This document shows positions 19,958 through 28,509 of a stretch of DNA of 64,000 nt, piece after piece. The stretch comes from Deltaproteobacteria bacterium HGW-Deltaproteobacteria-19. Lineage in GTDB: Bacteria; Desulfobacterota; Syntrophia; Syntrophales; PHBD01. The stretch's first letter is position 1, and the number at the start of each line of letters is the position of its first letter. The position numbers were made by a program, and so were the translations under genes. The notes beneath the pieces are model-generated. The model worked only from the letters and a program-made list of their open reading frames with translations, was not told the origin of the DNA and did no database searches. The stretch covers positions 124,001 through 188,000 of the forward strand of contig PHBD01000011.1 in assembly GCA_002841865.1 (NCBI GenBank). The letters are read 5' to 3'.

Positions 19958-20809
19958 ATGCCGACGGCCAGGCTTTACATTGTGGCGACTCCCATCGGGA
20001 ACCTGGAGGACGTAACCCTGAGGGCGCTCCGGATCCTGAAAGAAGTGCGCTTTATCGCGGCGGAGGATACACGCCGGACGAAAAAGCTTCTGAATGCCTA
20101 TGGGATCCGAACGCCTCTGGTCAGCCTTTACGACCAGACGGAACGAAGCCGTACGCCGTCGCTGATCCGGCGCCTTCTGGACGGACAGGACGTTGCCTAC
20201 GTGGCAGACGCCGGTACGCCGGGAATCTCCGATCCCGGCTACATTCTCGTCAACGGTGCCATCGAAGCGGGGATCTCCGTCGTTCCCATTCCGGGACCGA
20301 CCGCGTCGATCGCCGCCCTGAGTGTGTCCGGGCTGCCCATGCACCGATTCCTGTTTGCGGGATTTCTTCCCAACCGATCATCCGCTCGTCGACGGTTTCT
20401 GGAATCGCTGAAGGAGGAAGCGGGAACGCTCCTGTTTTACGAGTCCCCGGGCCGCCTGCAGGAATCCGTCCGTGACATGGCGGTTGTCTTGGGAAACAGG
20501 ATGGCTGTGGTAGCCAGGGAATTAACGAAACTTCACGAAGAGATACTCCGGGGGACCCTGGACGCGCTGCTGGAGCAGCTATCCGGACGAGAAGTGAAAG
20601 GCGAGGTTGTCGTGCTGGTCGGCGGGCATCCGGGGGCAGGCAGGGATGTGTCGGACGAGTCGATTCTCCTGGCTCTTGAAGAGGCGCGGCGGGGAGGGCT
20701 TCTTTCAAGCCGTGACCTGGCCGCAGAGGTGTCCCGACGGCTGGGGGTGCCGAAGAAGAAGGCCTATGAGCTGATCGTTCGCACGGCGGATGAGAGCGAC
20801 CTGTCCTGA
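19958..20809 (+). CDS. rsmI: 16S rRNA (cytidine-1402-2'-O)-methyltransferase
   Basis: It methylates the 2'-O of C1402 in the decoding centre of 16S rRNA with SAM. The 283-aa protein has the tetrapyrrole-methylase fold signatures [47 protein letters not shown] and [19 protein letters not shown], then FYESPGRL and [10 protein letters not shown]. The C-terminal extension ends in a helix-turn-helix-like segment ([20 protein letters not shown]). The ATG at 19958 has an AAAAGGGG upstream. It stands alone in front of a different set of genes. Confidence 0.96.
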   Translation: MPTARLYIVATPIGNLEDVTLRALRILKEVRFIAAEDTRRTKKLLNAYGIRTPLVSLYDQTERSRTPSLIRRLLDGQDVAYVADAGTPGISDPGYILVNGAIEAGISVVPIPGPTASIAALSVSGLPMHRFLFAGFLPNRSSARRRFLESLKEEAGTLLFYESPGRLQESVRDMAVVLGNRMAVVARELTKLHEEILRGTLDALLEQLSGREVKGEVVVLVGGHPGAGRDVSDESILLALEEARRGGLLSSRDLAAEVSRRLGVPKKKAYELIVRTADESDLS

Positions 20810-20959
20810 AGAGAATCGGTCATCTCTCGCTTCGAATCTCCTTGCACGGATTGGGTTATCCCCTTGATGCTCATGGGAAGTTATGATACCGTTTGCGCCG
20901 TTGTCCAGCCGGGAAGATCATTGTGACCGGGCAATGAGATGCGGACATGGAGGAAGACT

Positions 20960-21283
20960 ATGACGGGAGCAGGATTGCCGGAGAGCCGCAGGATCATCGA
21001 TCTGGTGGATGTCCTGGATGAGGGTGCGGTCGTTGCTTCAGGCCATGAAGCTCCTTCCCTTCACGAGAGGGCGTCCGCCGTCGAACCGCGGAAGATCCAC
21101 GATCTAACGGATGTGGTGAAGGATGTCCCCGTCCGGGCTGTTGCCGATCCGGCTCTCCGGGAAATGGTGCTCCAGAATGTCTCCGAAATTACGGAGCGCC
21201 TGGCCAGGGAAATGATTCCACCCATCGTGGAACGGGTGATCCGGGAGGAAATTGAAAAGCTCAAAGCGGTCGACAACCCGTAA
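20960..21283 (+). CDS. Small acidic protein with repeated DLxDV motifs and PopZ/DUF2497-like C-terminus
   Basis: A 107-aa protein with no confident family call. The ATG at 20960 follows GGAGG by 5-6 bases; an ATG at 20939 lacks a ribosome site. The N-terminal part holds two similar short motifs, IIDLVDVLDEG and IHDLTDVVKDV, separated by an unstructured acidic/His stretch. The C-terminus is a predicted amphipathic helix, REMIPPIVERVIREEIEKLK, which resembles the C-terminal helix of PopZ/DUF2497 proteins and of some deltaproteobacterial response-regulator tails. It overlaps nothing and lies 4 bases before an exported FlgT-like protein. A scaffold or adaptor role is inference. Confidence 0.65.
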   Translation: MTGAGLPESRRIIDLVDVLDEGAVVASGHEAPSLHERASAVEPRKIHDLTDVVKDVPVRAVADPALREMVLQNVSEITERLAREMIPPIVERVIREEIEKLKAVDNP

Positions 21284-21287
21284 GGCC

Positions 21288-21989
21288 ATGTCCCGCTCGG
21301 GTAAAGGGAAATTGAAGTCTCGCGGGCCGGCTGTGTTGTTCGCACTTCTTTTTCTTGCGCTGTTTCTGACATCGGTCCCCGCCTATCCGCAAGATGACGC
21401 TGCCATCGTCAGCATCGACATGCGGGGGTCAGCCCAGATACGGGGGGGGGATCAGGCGAAGGCTCGGGAAGGTGCCATTCGTGATGCACAGAGGAAAGCG
21501 GTCCGGCAGGTCCTCCTGGAGACCCTGAAGGCTGACGATCCGGCGAGGCTTCCCCGTGGCATGGATCGACTCCTTGCCCACCATGAACGCTATGTAGATA
21601 CCTTTTCCGTTCTGGATGAGGGGTTGGAAGGAGGGATCTACAATGTTCATCTGCGGGTCGCCGTCATATCCGACTTTCTGGCCCATGATCTGAAGAAGAT
21701 GGGGATTCGGCAGCAAGGTACCACCGAAGCCCCGCGACACCATATTCCCGTTCGAGTCAGGAATGTTCGAAGATTTGAACGCTTCGTACGGATCCGGGAG
21801 GCGTTGTCGGTCATCCCGGGTGTCAGGCAGGTTCTACCCAGGAAGATTGCTCAAGGAGAGGTCTGGCTGGATATAGAGTCGGCTGAACCGCTGGCCTTAT
21901 TTGCAAAACATCTTGAATCGTCAGGCCTTTTTCAGGTCCGGGAGGATCCGGGAACACCCGGCTGCCTTGACCTTGAATTCCGGCCTTGA
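21288..21989 (+). CDS. Exported FlgT N-terminal-like domain protein
   Basis: A 233-aa protein. The basic n-region and hydrophobic core (VLFALLFLALFLTSVPAYP) form a signal peptide. The segment after it, MRGSAQIRGGDQAKAREGAI followed by RDAQRKAVRQVL, is the pattern of the flagellar assembly protein T N-terminal domain: a small strand, then a helix of Arg/Ala repeats. The C-terminal half (IREALSVIPGVRQVLPRKIA) resembles a second small alpha/beta domain. No flagellar genes are nearby. The ATG at 21288 follows the preceding stop by 4 bases and has AAGG upstream. It is followed by a lipoprotein 12 bases on, so the two are probably co-expressed envelope proteins. Confidence 0.7.
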   Translation: MSRSGKGKLKSRGPAVLFALLFLALFLTSVPAYPQDDAAIVSIDMRGSAQIRGGDQAKAREGAIRDAQRKAVRQVLLETLKADDPARLPRGMDRLLAHHERYVDTFSVLDEGLEGGIYNVHLRVAVISDFLAHDLKKMGIRQQGTTEAPRHHIPVRVRNVRRFERFVRIREALSVIPGVRQVLPRKIAQGEVWLDIESAEPLALFAKHLESSGLFQVREDPGTPGCLDLEFRP

Positions 21990-22001
21990 AAGGGAGTGCT
22001 G

Positions 22002-22589
22002 ATGAGACGGACAATCCGGTTTTTGCTCCTGCTGACGGCTCTGATCGTGCTGGTGGGATGTGGCTCGAAGGCGCCTTACATGCTCGTTGAAGACTTTTCC
22101 AAAAAGGGTACTCGGCTGGTTGCCGTAATGCCGCCCATTCAGGCCACGAAAGGAATTGACCTGGCAGGAGGCAAGATCCTGCGGGACAAGGCGATCGAAG
22201 AGCTTTATTTCAAAGGATATCCAAGACTCCCGTTCGCGGGCATCGACGAGCGGCTGGCCCTGGCAAGAGTGGAAATCCGGGATGGTGAAGATTCAGCCCG
22301 ATCTCTGGGCCGTGTCCTGGGAGTCGATGCAATCTTGTTTATCACCATGGAAATGTGCGGCACCTCCTATTTCCTGAATACCGCCAAAACCACGGCGGCG
22401 GCGCAATTTATACTTCGCAGCGCCCGGAGCGGAGAGATTCTCTGGCAAATGAGAGTGGTGAGGTCGAAACGGACGTTTCATGTGACCCGGAAGTGGCTTG
22501 AGCAGGACGTGATCGGGGTTTATGAGCCCCTTCTGAGGGACGTGGTGAGTACGGCCCTGGCCACGTTGCCGGACGGGCCGGATGCATAA
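22002..22589 (+). CDS. DUF799/GNA1162-like putative lipoprotein
   Basis: A 195-aa protein with a lipoprotein signal (LLLTALIVLVGCGS, lipobox V-G-C). The body shows RLVAVMPPIQATKGIDLAGG, a helix containing DKAIEELYFKGYPRLPF, then GVDAILFITMEMCGTS and a strand-rich end. This matches the DUF799 family that includes GNA1162, whose members often sit with CsgG-like and DUF4810 proteins. Here a FlgT-like protein precedes it and a FecR-domain protein follows. The CsgG-like genes of this window are 19 kb away. The ATG at 22002 is preferred over an in-frame GTG two codons earlier because AAAGGGAG precedes it. Confidence 0.75.
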   Translation: MRRTIRFLLLLTALIVLVGCGSKAPYMLVEDFSKKGTRLVAVMPPIQATKGIDLAGGKILRDKAIEELYFKGYPRLPFAGIDERLALARVEIRDGEDSARSLGRVLGVDAILFITMEMCGTSYFLNTAKTTAAAQFILRSARSGEILWQMRVVRSKRTFHVTRKWLEQDVIGVYEPLLRDVVSTALATLPDGPDA

Positions 22590-22679
22590 TTGCCCGCCAG
22601 CGGGCCTGTCCAGAGAACCGGCTTGGCAATCCGGAACGGTCGGCGAGCCGGATGTTATCCGATGCAAAGGGAGGTCGAT

Positions 22680-23447
22680 ATGAAAAAATATTTATGGATT
22701 ACCGGTTTATTGGCCATCTGTGTCGGGTTGGTGCTTTCGGATCCGGTACGCGCCGCCCGAGCGACCTTTCTGAAGATGGGACCTGGTCAGGCGGTTGTGA
22801 GTATTCTTCAGGGGTCGGCAACGGTGACGACGCCCGGGAAAAAGGGAATCCGATCCCTGAAAGCGGGTGATCTCCTGAGCGGCGGAGACGAGGTTGTGAC
22901 GGGCCGTCGTTCGCGATTGGAACTGACGCTGCCGGACCGATCATCCGTGCGCTTTGCCGACAACACGCGATTCAAGATTCTGCAGATCAGTGCGGCGGAA
23001 GCAAGCAAGAGTCGTGACGTCCGGATCCATATGTCCATTGGACGATCCTGGGCCAAGGTCAGCAAAACATTCACCGGGAGAAGCCGTTTCGACATGTCGT
23101 GCGATAATGCCGTGGCAGGTGTTCGGGGGACCGTATGGCGTATGAATGTGGATGCCGATCAGTCCGCAATGGTCCGGGTCTACGATGGCGAAGTCAATGT
23201 GGCGGGTGGCAAGAAGACCATGGACGAGGTCAAATCCCAGGTGGGACCATCCATGCGGCTGACAGCACCCAAACCGATTCCCGGACCCACGAAAGTGACT
23301 ATGGAAGAGTGGACCTACATCGTTCGTTCCCTGCAGGAGATCCGCATCGACAAGACCGGTGTGGCGTCGAAACCGTTCTCGTTCTCACCGGAAGCAGACC
23401 GGGATGAATGGGTGGATTGGAACAAGGAGCGGGATCAGGAAAGCTGA
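22680..23447 (+). CDS. Exported FecR-domain protein
   Basis: A 255-aa periplasmic protein. The ATG at 22680 has GGGAGG upstream and opens a signal peptide (ITGLLAICVGLVL, cleaved after VRA). The FecR domain spans about residues 45-190. It has GSATVTTPGKKGIRSLKAGD, the glycine-rich turn, LELTLPDRSSVRFADNTRF, and SCDNAVAGVRGTVWRM with VYDGEVNV. There is no TonB-dependent receptor or FecI sigma factor beside it, so it is probably a structural or sensory FecR of the deltaproteobacterial type. The preceding 90 bases have no gene. Confidence 0.85.
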   Translation: MKKYLWITGLLAICVGLVLSDPVRAARATFLKMGPGQAVVSILQGSATVTTPGKKGIRSLKAGDLLSGGDEVVTGRRSRLELTLPDRSSVRFADNTRFKILQISAAEASKSRDVRIHMSIGRSWAKVSKTFTGRSRFDMSCDNAVAGVRGTVWRMNVDADQSAMVRVYDGEVNVAGGKKTMDEVKSQVGPSMRLTAPKPIPGPTKVTMEEWTYIVRSLQEIRIDKTGVASKPFSFSPEADRDEWVDWNKERDQES

Positions 23448-23462
23448 TAGGTTGAAAGACGC

Positions 23463-24044
23463 ATGGCGGTTCCGGACAAGACGGAGCGGATGAATATTCC
23501 CAACAGCCTGACCCTCCTGCGCATCATCCTGGTGCCAGCCATTGTCATCCTGTTGATGCAGGGATCCTTCAAGGTCGCGATCCTGGTGTTTCTTATCTCG
23601 GGCCTCACGGATGTCCTGGACGGATACCTGGCCCGGGTGCTTCACCAGCAGACCGTTCTGGGGTCCTACCTCGACCCCATCGCCGACAAGGCCCTCATGA
23701 TCAGTTGTTACGTAACCCTCGCTGTGAAAAAGATCCTTCCGGGATGGCTCTCCGTGGTCGTAATCAGCAGGGACTGCATCATCCTGATTGGCGTGGCCGT
23801 TCTCACAATCATGTCCGTGTCCCATAAAATCCAACCGGCCCCCATCGGCAAACTGACGACGGCCGTGCAGATTCTGACCGTCTTCGTCTTCCTGGTTTCC
23901 CGTGCGGTTCCCGGTGCCATCGCCGAGTCCTTCATGGAAGGACTGGTCTGGGTTACCGCGTTTTTTACCGTTGTCTCCGGTTTCTACTATATCATGATCG
24001 GTGTGCAGCATATCAATCAGCAGCAAAAGCCCCGGTCTGTTTAA
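23463..24044 (+). CDS. pgsA: CDP-diacylglycerol-glycerol-3-phosphate 3-phosphatidyltransferase-like protein
   Basis: A 193-aa integral membrane enzyme of the CDP-alcohol phosphatidyltransferase family, which would make phosphatidylglycerol-phosphate from CDP-diacylglycerol and glycerol-3-phosphate. It has the full catalytic signature D-x2-D-G-x2-A-R-x8-G-x3-D-x3-D in TDVLDGYLARVLHQQTVLGS, then YLDPIADK. About five membrane helices follow or surround it. The start at 23463 has no clear ribosome site; an internal ATG at 23490 (MNIPNSLTLLR, the conserved N-terminus) after GGAGCGG is a good alternative. It is 15 bases after the FecR gene. Confidence 0.85.
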   Translation: MAVPDKTERMNIPNSLTLLRIILVPAIVILLMQGSFKVAILVFLISGLTDVLDGYLARVLHQQTVLGSYLDPIADKALMISCYVTLAVKKILPGWLSVVVISRDCIILIGVAVLTIMSVSHKIQPAPIGKLTTAVQILTVFVFLVSRAVPGAIAESFMEGLVWVTAFFTVVSGFYYIMIGVQHINQQQKPRSV

Positions 24045-24063
24045 TTTTGTTTTATATTATGCC

Positions 24064-24092
24064 TTGACTTTGAAAAATCGAATTGGTAAAAG
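24064..24092 (+). promoter_or_regulatory. Candidate promoter of tRNA-Val
   Basis: TTGACT at 24064-24069, a 17-base AT-rich spacer, and TAAAAG at 24087-24092, about 30 bases before the mature tRNA 5' end. Confidence 0.6.
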
Positions 24093-24120
24093 TACCAGCC
24101 TTCGAATCAGGGAATCCCAT

Positions 24121-24195
24121 AGGCACGTAGCTCAGGGGGAGAGCGCCATCCTGACGCGGTGGATGTCCAGGGTTCAAATCCCTGCGTGCCTACCA
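24121..24195 (+). tRNA. tRNA-Val (GAC)
   Basis: A complete cloverleaf: acceptor AGGCACG pairs with CGTGCCT, D stem GCTC/GAGC, anticodon stem CCATC/GGTGG with loop CTGACGC (anticodon GAC, reading GUC/GUU), T stem CAGGG/CCCTG with loop TTCAAAT, discriminator A and a genome-encoded CCA at 24193-24195. Confidence 0.95.
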
Positions 24196-24243
24196 TGAAA
24201 ATACACCGGTACAGCTCTTATCCCGTGCCGGTTGGGTTCAGGG

Positions 24244-24277
24244 AAAGGGCATCAGCATTTTCTTGATGATGCCCTTT
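24244..24277 (+). terminator. Terminator between tRNA-Val and thrS
   Basis: AAAGGGCATCA at 24244-24254 and TGATGCCCTTT at 24267-24277 form a perfect 11-bp stem followed by CTTTAATT. A weaker hairpin (ACCGGTAC/GTGCCGGT) precedes it. It ends the tRNA transcript and, lying 60 bases before thrS, could also act as a leader attenuator. The 12-bp palindrome AGAGAATTCTCT at 24289-24300 lies just after it. Confidence 0.8.
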
Positions 24278-24337
24278 CTTTAATTCGCAGAGAATTCTCT
24301 ACGAGTGGCGTGTTTGCCCGATGAAATGGACAAAGAG

Positions 24338-26254
24338 ATGAGCGAAATCCGAGTTAGCCTGCCTGACGGATCGGTGAAGACGTACCCGGCAGGTGTGACG
24401 GCGCGGCAGGTGCTGGCCTCCTGGCGGGAAGACTTGGTGCCGTCGGCAGTGGCCGTTCGGTTCGGGGGAAATGCCCTGGATTTGAGCCGTTCTCTCCATG
24501 AAGACGGAGCCCTGGAGGTGATCGGAATCGCCTCGCGGGAAGGGCTCGGGATCCTTCGCCACAGCATTTCCCACGTCATGGCCCAGGCCGTTCAGGACAG
24601 CTTCCAGGGTGTTCAGGTCAGCATCGGTCCCTCCATCGAGGACGGATTCTACTACGATTTCGACTACGCCGAAACCTTCACGCCGGAAGACCTCGCGAAG
24701 GTAGAAGCGCGCATGGCAGAAATCGTCCGATCCGATAAATCCTTTGAGCGCCGGGAAATAAGCAGGGAAGAGGCAATCACGCTGTTCCAGAAGAAGGGCG
24801 AGAACTACAAGGTGGAACTGATCCAGGACCTTCCACCGGACGTGAAGACGGTCAGCCTCTACAGCCAGGGCGACTATGTTGATCTCTGCCGAGGTCCCCA
24901 CATCCCATCCACAGGCATGATCGGGGCCTTCAAGCTGCTGAACGTGGCGGGCGCCTACTGGCGGGGCGACGAGCACAACAAGATGCTTCAGAGGATCTAC
25001 GGGACCGGGTTCGCTACGCAGGAGGAGTTGGACGAGCACCTGCGCGTCCTCGAAGAGGCGCGCAAGCGGGACCATCGGCGTTTGGGCCGGGAGCTCGATC
25101 TGTTCCAAGTCAACGAGGAAGCAGGTGCGGGGCTTGCCATTTTCCACCCGAAAGGCATGCTTCTCCGAACCATCATCGAGGACTGGGAACGCAAGGAGCA
25201 TCTTAAACGTGGTTACGACATGGTCATGGGACCCCAGATCCTCAAGGCGGATCTCTGGCGGCGGTCCGGCCATTTTGATCACTACCGCGAGAACATGTAC
25301 TTCACGGAAGTGGAGAACCAGCTTTACGGCATCAAGCCAATGAACTGCCTGGCCCACATGCTTATCTACAAATCGAAGGTACGGAGTTACCGCGACCTTC
25401 CCCTGCGCTATTTCGAGTTGGGGACCGTGCACCGCCACGAGAAAGCGGGAGTTCTCCACGGACTGATGCGGGTCCGCCAGTTCACCCAGGATGACGCCCA
25501 CATCCTGTGCACGCCGGAACAGTTGAACTCAGAGATTCGGGACATCGCCGATTTCGTGGCCTACGCCATGAAAATCTTCGGCTTCGATTACGAGGTTGAA
25601 CTGAGTACACGCCCGGCGGACTCCATCGGTTCCGACGCCGATTGGGAGATGGCGACGAACGCCCTGGAACAGGCCCTCAAGGACAACCGGATGACCTATG
25701 ACGTCAACCCGGGAGACGGGGCCTTCTACGGGCCCAAAATCGACTTCAAACTGAAGGACGCCCTCAAGCGGAAGTGGCAGTGCGCCACCATCCAGTGCGA
25801 TTTCACCCTGCCGGACCGTTTCGACCTGACCTATGTCGGGCCTGATGGGGAACGTCACCGCCCGGTCATGCTGCATCGGGTGATCCTCGGCGCCATCGAG
25901 CGGTTCATGGGGGTTCTGATCGAACATTATGCCGGCGCCTTCCCGGTCTGGCTGTCGCCCGTTCAGGCGGTCATCCAGACGGTGACGGACAAGCAGATCC
26001 CCTTTGGGGAGGAAGTATTCCGGAGGTTGGTGGAAGCTGACATCCGGGTGGAAAAGGATTTCCGGAACGAGAAACTGGGATACAAGGTTCGAGAGGCACA
26101 GAGCCAGAAGATCCCGTTCATGCTCGTTATCGGGGACCGGGAAGTAGAAGGGCGGAAGGTTTCACCCCGCCAGAGGGACGGGAAGAATCTGGGTCCCATG
26201 GACGTGGACGCCTTCATCGGCCAGGTGAAGGATCTGTGCGCCCGGTATCAGTAA
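24338..26254 (+). CDS. thrS: Threonine-tRNA ligase
   Basis: It charges tRNA-Thr in the cytosol. From the ATG at 24338 the protein is 638 aa (E. coli 642). The TGS domain ([16 protein letters not shown]) opens the protein, followed by the editing domain with [12 protein letters not shown], and the class II core with motif 2 in [23 protein letters not shown] (split here as [16 protein letters not shown]), zinc ligands including MNCLAHM, and motif 3 [11 protein letters not shown]. The anticodon-binding domain ends it. None of the possible starts (GTG 24305, ATG 24326, ATG 24338) has a strong ribosome site, so the exact N-terminus is uncertain. It heads the thrS-infC-rpmI-rplT-pheST cluster. Confidence 0.96.
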   Translation: MSEIRVSLPDGSVKTYPAGVTARQVLASWREDLVPSAVAVRFGGNALDLSRSLHEDGALEVIGIASREGLGILRHSISHVMAQAVQDSFQGVQVSIGPSIEDGFYYDFDYAETFTPEDLAKVEARMAEIVRSDKSFERREISREEAITLFQKKGENYKVELIQDLPPDVKTVSLYSQGDYVDLCRGPHIPSTGMIGAFKLLNVAGAYWRGDEHNKMLQRIYGTGFATQEELDEHLRVLEEARKRDHRRLGRELDLFQVNEEAGAGLAIFHPKGMLLRTIIEDWERKEHLKRGYDMVMGPQILKADLWRRSGHFDHYRENMYFTEVENQLYGIKPMNCLAHMLIYKSKVRSYRDLPLRYFELGTVHRHEKAGVLHGLMRVRQFTQDDAHILCTPEQLNSEIRDIADFVAYAMKIFGFDYEVELSTRPADSIGSDADWEMATNALEQALKDNRMTYDVNPGDGAFYGPKIDFKLKDALKRKWQCATIQCDFTLPDRFDLTYVGPDGERHRPVMLHRVILGAIERFMGVLIEHYAGAFPVWLSPVQAVIQTVTDKQIPFGEEVFRRLVEADIRVEKDFRNEKLGYKVREAQSQKIPFMLVIGDREVEGRKVSPRQRDGKNLGPMDVDAFIGQVKDLCARYQ

Positions 26255-26284
26255 ACAAGGGCTGACAAAACAGGGAGGTGGCCT

Positions 26285-26821
26285 ATCCAAAAGGATTGGA
26301 GAATCAACCGGGAGATCCGCTCCGCATCGGTTCGGGTGATTGATGCCGAGGGGAAGCAACTGGGAATCCTGACGCTGGCGGAGGCTCTGGACGTTGCCGC
26401 AAAGGCCGGGCTGGACTTGGTAGAAGTGGCCCCCCAGGGAGATCCGCCGGTCTGTAAAGTAATGGATTACGGGAAGTTTCGATATCAGCAGAGCAAGAAA
26501 CTTCATACCGCCAAAAAAGGCGCGAGCGTGGTCCAGGTCAAGGAAATGCGGCTGCGGCCGAAGACGGAGGAGCATGATCTTCAGGTCAAGATCCGCCATA
26601 TCCGAAAATTTCTGGAGGAGCAGAACAAGGTAAAAATCACAATGATGTTCCGCGGCCGTGAAATCGCTTATGCCGACCATGCCCGCCGGACCATGGAACA
26701 AATACGAAACTCCCTGGCGGAAATCGGTACTGTGGAGCAGTTCCCGAGGCTGGAAGGACGGAGTATGACCATGTACTTGGCCCCGAAGAAGCAGGGCGGA
26801 GCGGTCGAAAAGGGAAAATGA
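26285..26821 (+). CDS. infC: Translation initiation factor IF-3, starting at ATC
   Basis: IF-3 keeps 30S subunits apart and checks the start codon. The first ATG/GTG in this frame (GTG 26336) would remove the conserved N-terminus. Reading upstream gives (M)[19 protein letters not shown], the true IF-3 start, from an ATC at 26285 with GGGAGGTG four bases before it. Non-AUG starts (AUU, AUC, AUA) are known for infC and serve autoregulation, because IF-3 itself discriminates against them. The 178-aa product has [23 protein letters not shown]-type N-domain and the [16 protein letters not shown]-domain. It lies 30 bases after thrS. Confidence 0.95.
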   Translation: MQKDWRINREIRSASVRVIDAEGKQLGILTLAEALDVAAKAGLDLVEVAPQGDPPVCKVMDYGKFRYQQSKKLHTAKKGASVVQVKEMRLRPKTEEHDLQVKIRHIRKFLEEQNKVKITMMFRGREIAYADHARRTMEQIRNSLAEIGTVEQFPRLEGRSMTMYLAPKKQGGAVEKGK

Positions 26822-26843
26822 ACGGAAAAGGGGTGAGAGAGAC

Positions 26844-27041
26844 ATGAGCAAACTCAAGACGCACCGAGGAGCGGCCAAGCGTTTCCGTTTCACCGGGACG
26901 GGAAGGATCAAGCGAAACAAGGCCTATTCCAGTCACATACTGACGACGAAGAGCACCAAACGGAAGAGAAACTTGAGAAAATCCGGAATGGTGGACAAAA
27001 CCAACGAAAGGGCGATCAAGGCGCTCCTGCCCTATCTGTAA
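26844..27041 (+). CDS. rpmI: 50S ribosomal protein L35
   Basis: A 65-aa basic protein, normal for L35, with [18 protein letters not shown] near the N-terminus and [12 protein letters not shown] toward the end. GGGGTGAGAGAG precedes the ATG. It sits between infC and rplT as in most bacteria. Confidence 0.97.
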   Translation: MSKLKTHRGAAKRFRFTGTGRIKRNKAYSSHILTTKSTKRKRNLRKSGMVDKTNERAIKALLPYL

Positions 27042-27133
27042 ACCCGGATTCGTCGATTCACTTCACGGATTCCCCAGCCGGGGCATCTGTTCCCACGATG
27101 GAATATGCGAGCAGCATCAGGAGAAGGGAGATT

Positions 27134-27493
27134 ATGTCAAGAGTCAAACGCAGCCTGACGGCAAAGAAGAAGAGAAGAAAGATATTCAAGATGGCGAAGG
27201 GCTATTTCGGTGCCCGGAGCCGTCTCCTCAGAACCGCCACCGAGGCGGTGAACCGGGCCATGAAGTATGCCTTCCGGGACAGGCGGGTACGGAAAAGAGA
27301 GTTCCGGATGCTCTGGATCGCCCGGATCAGCGCGGCGGCGCGCATGAACGGCATCACGTACAGCCGGCTCATGGAGGGAGTCCGAAAGGCAGGGATCGCC
27401 CTGGATCGTAAGATTCTTTCCGATCTGGCCATTCACGATCCCGGCGCCTTCTCCCGGATCGTCACCACGGTTAAAGGTACTCCGGCGGCATGA
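27134..27493 (+). CDS. rplT: 50S ribosomal protein L20
   Basis: A 119-aa protein, the standard length, starting [19 protein letters not shown] and containing [20 protein letters not shown], the L20 signature. The ATG at 27134 has AAGGGAG upstream; an upstream in-frame ATG at 27098 would add a non-conserved segment. Its stop overlaps the pheS start (ATGA). Confidence 0.97.
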   Translation: MSRVKRSLTAKKKRRKIFKMAKGYFGARSRLLRTATEAVNRAMKYAFRDRRVRKREFRMLWIARISAAARMNGITYSRLMEGVRKAGIALDRKILSDLAIHDPGAFSRIVTTVKGTPAA

Positions 27494-28509
27494 CGAGCGA
27501 CCTGGAGGAGATCAGAAAGCAGGCGGAAGCGGAGATCGCAGGAGCCGCATCGGAAGAGTCGCTTCTGGAGATCCGTACCCGTTACCTGGGGCGGAAAGGA
27601 CTGCTTACAGGTCTCTTGCGGACCATCTCAACCGTTCCACAGGCGGAGCGGCCTGCCTTCGGACAGCGTCTGAACGAGGTGAAGGATGCCCTGGACGAGC
27701 GAATCGAAGACGCTCTCCAGAGAGTCCTCTCCACCGATCGCGATCAGGCGCTCCTCAAGGAACAAATCGATGTCACGCTGCCGGGAAGGGCGGTTCTGCC
27801 GGGTCGGCTGCACCCCATCACCCGGGTCCGGCAGGAAATCTACTCAATTTTTTCGGGGCTTGGTTTCTCGATCGTGGAAGGACCGGAGGTCGAGACGGAC
27901 TACTACAACTTCGAGGCCCTGAACATCCCGAAGGACCATCCCGCCAGGGATATGCAGGACACCTTCTACGTCGAAGGGAACGTCGTCCTGAGGACCCATA
28001 CATCACCCGTGCAGGTCCGGACCATGGAGCGGATGAAGCCGCCTGTCCGGATTCTCTCGCCCGGCCGCGTCTATCGCCCCGATTCGGATGTATCCCATAC
28101 GCCGATGTTCCACCAGGTCGAAGGCCTGCTGGTGGACCGCCATATTACGCTGGGAGACCTCAAAGGAGTGCTGACGTCGTTTCTGACCCAGTTTTTCGGC
28201 GAGGATACGGCTCTTCGGTTTCGTCCCAGTTTCTTTCCCTTCACCGAGCCCAGCGCCGAAGTGGACATCCGTTGCGTCATGTGCCGTGGTGCGGGATGCC
28301 GCGTCTGCGGCCAGAGCGGCTGGCTGGAGATCCTGGGATCGGGAATGGTCGATCCGGAAGTCTTCAAGAACGTCGGCTATGATCCCGAGGAAGTGACGGG
28401 ATTCGCGTTCGGTCTCGGGGTGGAGCGAATGACCATGCTCAAGTATGGCATCAGCGACATCCGCCTCTTCTTCGAAAACGACTGGCGCTTCCTGGAGCAG
28501 TTCCGATGA
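27490..28509 (+). CDS. pheS: Phenylalanine-tRNA ligase alpha subunit
   Basis: The catalytic alpha subunit of the (alpha-beta)2 enzyme, 339 aa. Conserved segments are [24 protein letters not shown] (motif 2 region), [11 protein letters not shown] and, near the end, [16 protein letters not shown] followed by [12 protein letters not shown] cysteine-rich insertion, [12 protein letters not shown] followed by GQSGWLEI, interrupts the usual strand; this small Cys cluster is seen in many bacterial PheS proteins. It overlaps rplT and pheT by four bases each (ATGA), which indicates translational coupling. Confidence 0.97.
   Translation: MTSDLEEIRKQAEAEIAGAASEESLLEIRTRYLGRKGLLTGLLRTISTVPQAERPAFGQRLNEVKDALDERIEDALQRVLSTDRDQALLKEQIDVTLPGRAVLPGRLHPITRVRQEIYSIFSGLGFSIVEGPEVETDYYNFEALNIPKDHPARDMQDTFYVEGNVVLRTHTSPVQVRTMERMKPPVRILSPGRVYRPDSDVSHTPMFHQVEGLLVDRHITLGDLKGVLTSFLTQFFGEDTALRFRPSFFPFTEPSAEVDIRCVMCRGAGCRVCGQSGWLEILGSGMVDPEVFKNVGYDPEEVTGFAFGLGVERMTMLKYGISDIRLFFENDWRFLEQFR

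Noticed and set aside
24244-24337. T-box riboswitch before thrS
   Set aside because: There is a terminator but no T-box sequence or specifier loop; it is more simply the tRNA terminator.
26336-26821. infC starting at GTG 26336
   Set aside because: It would delete the conserved IF-3 N-terminus; ATC 26285 with a strong Shine-Dalgarno is preferred.
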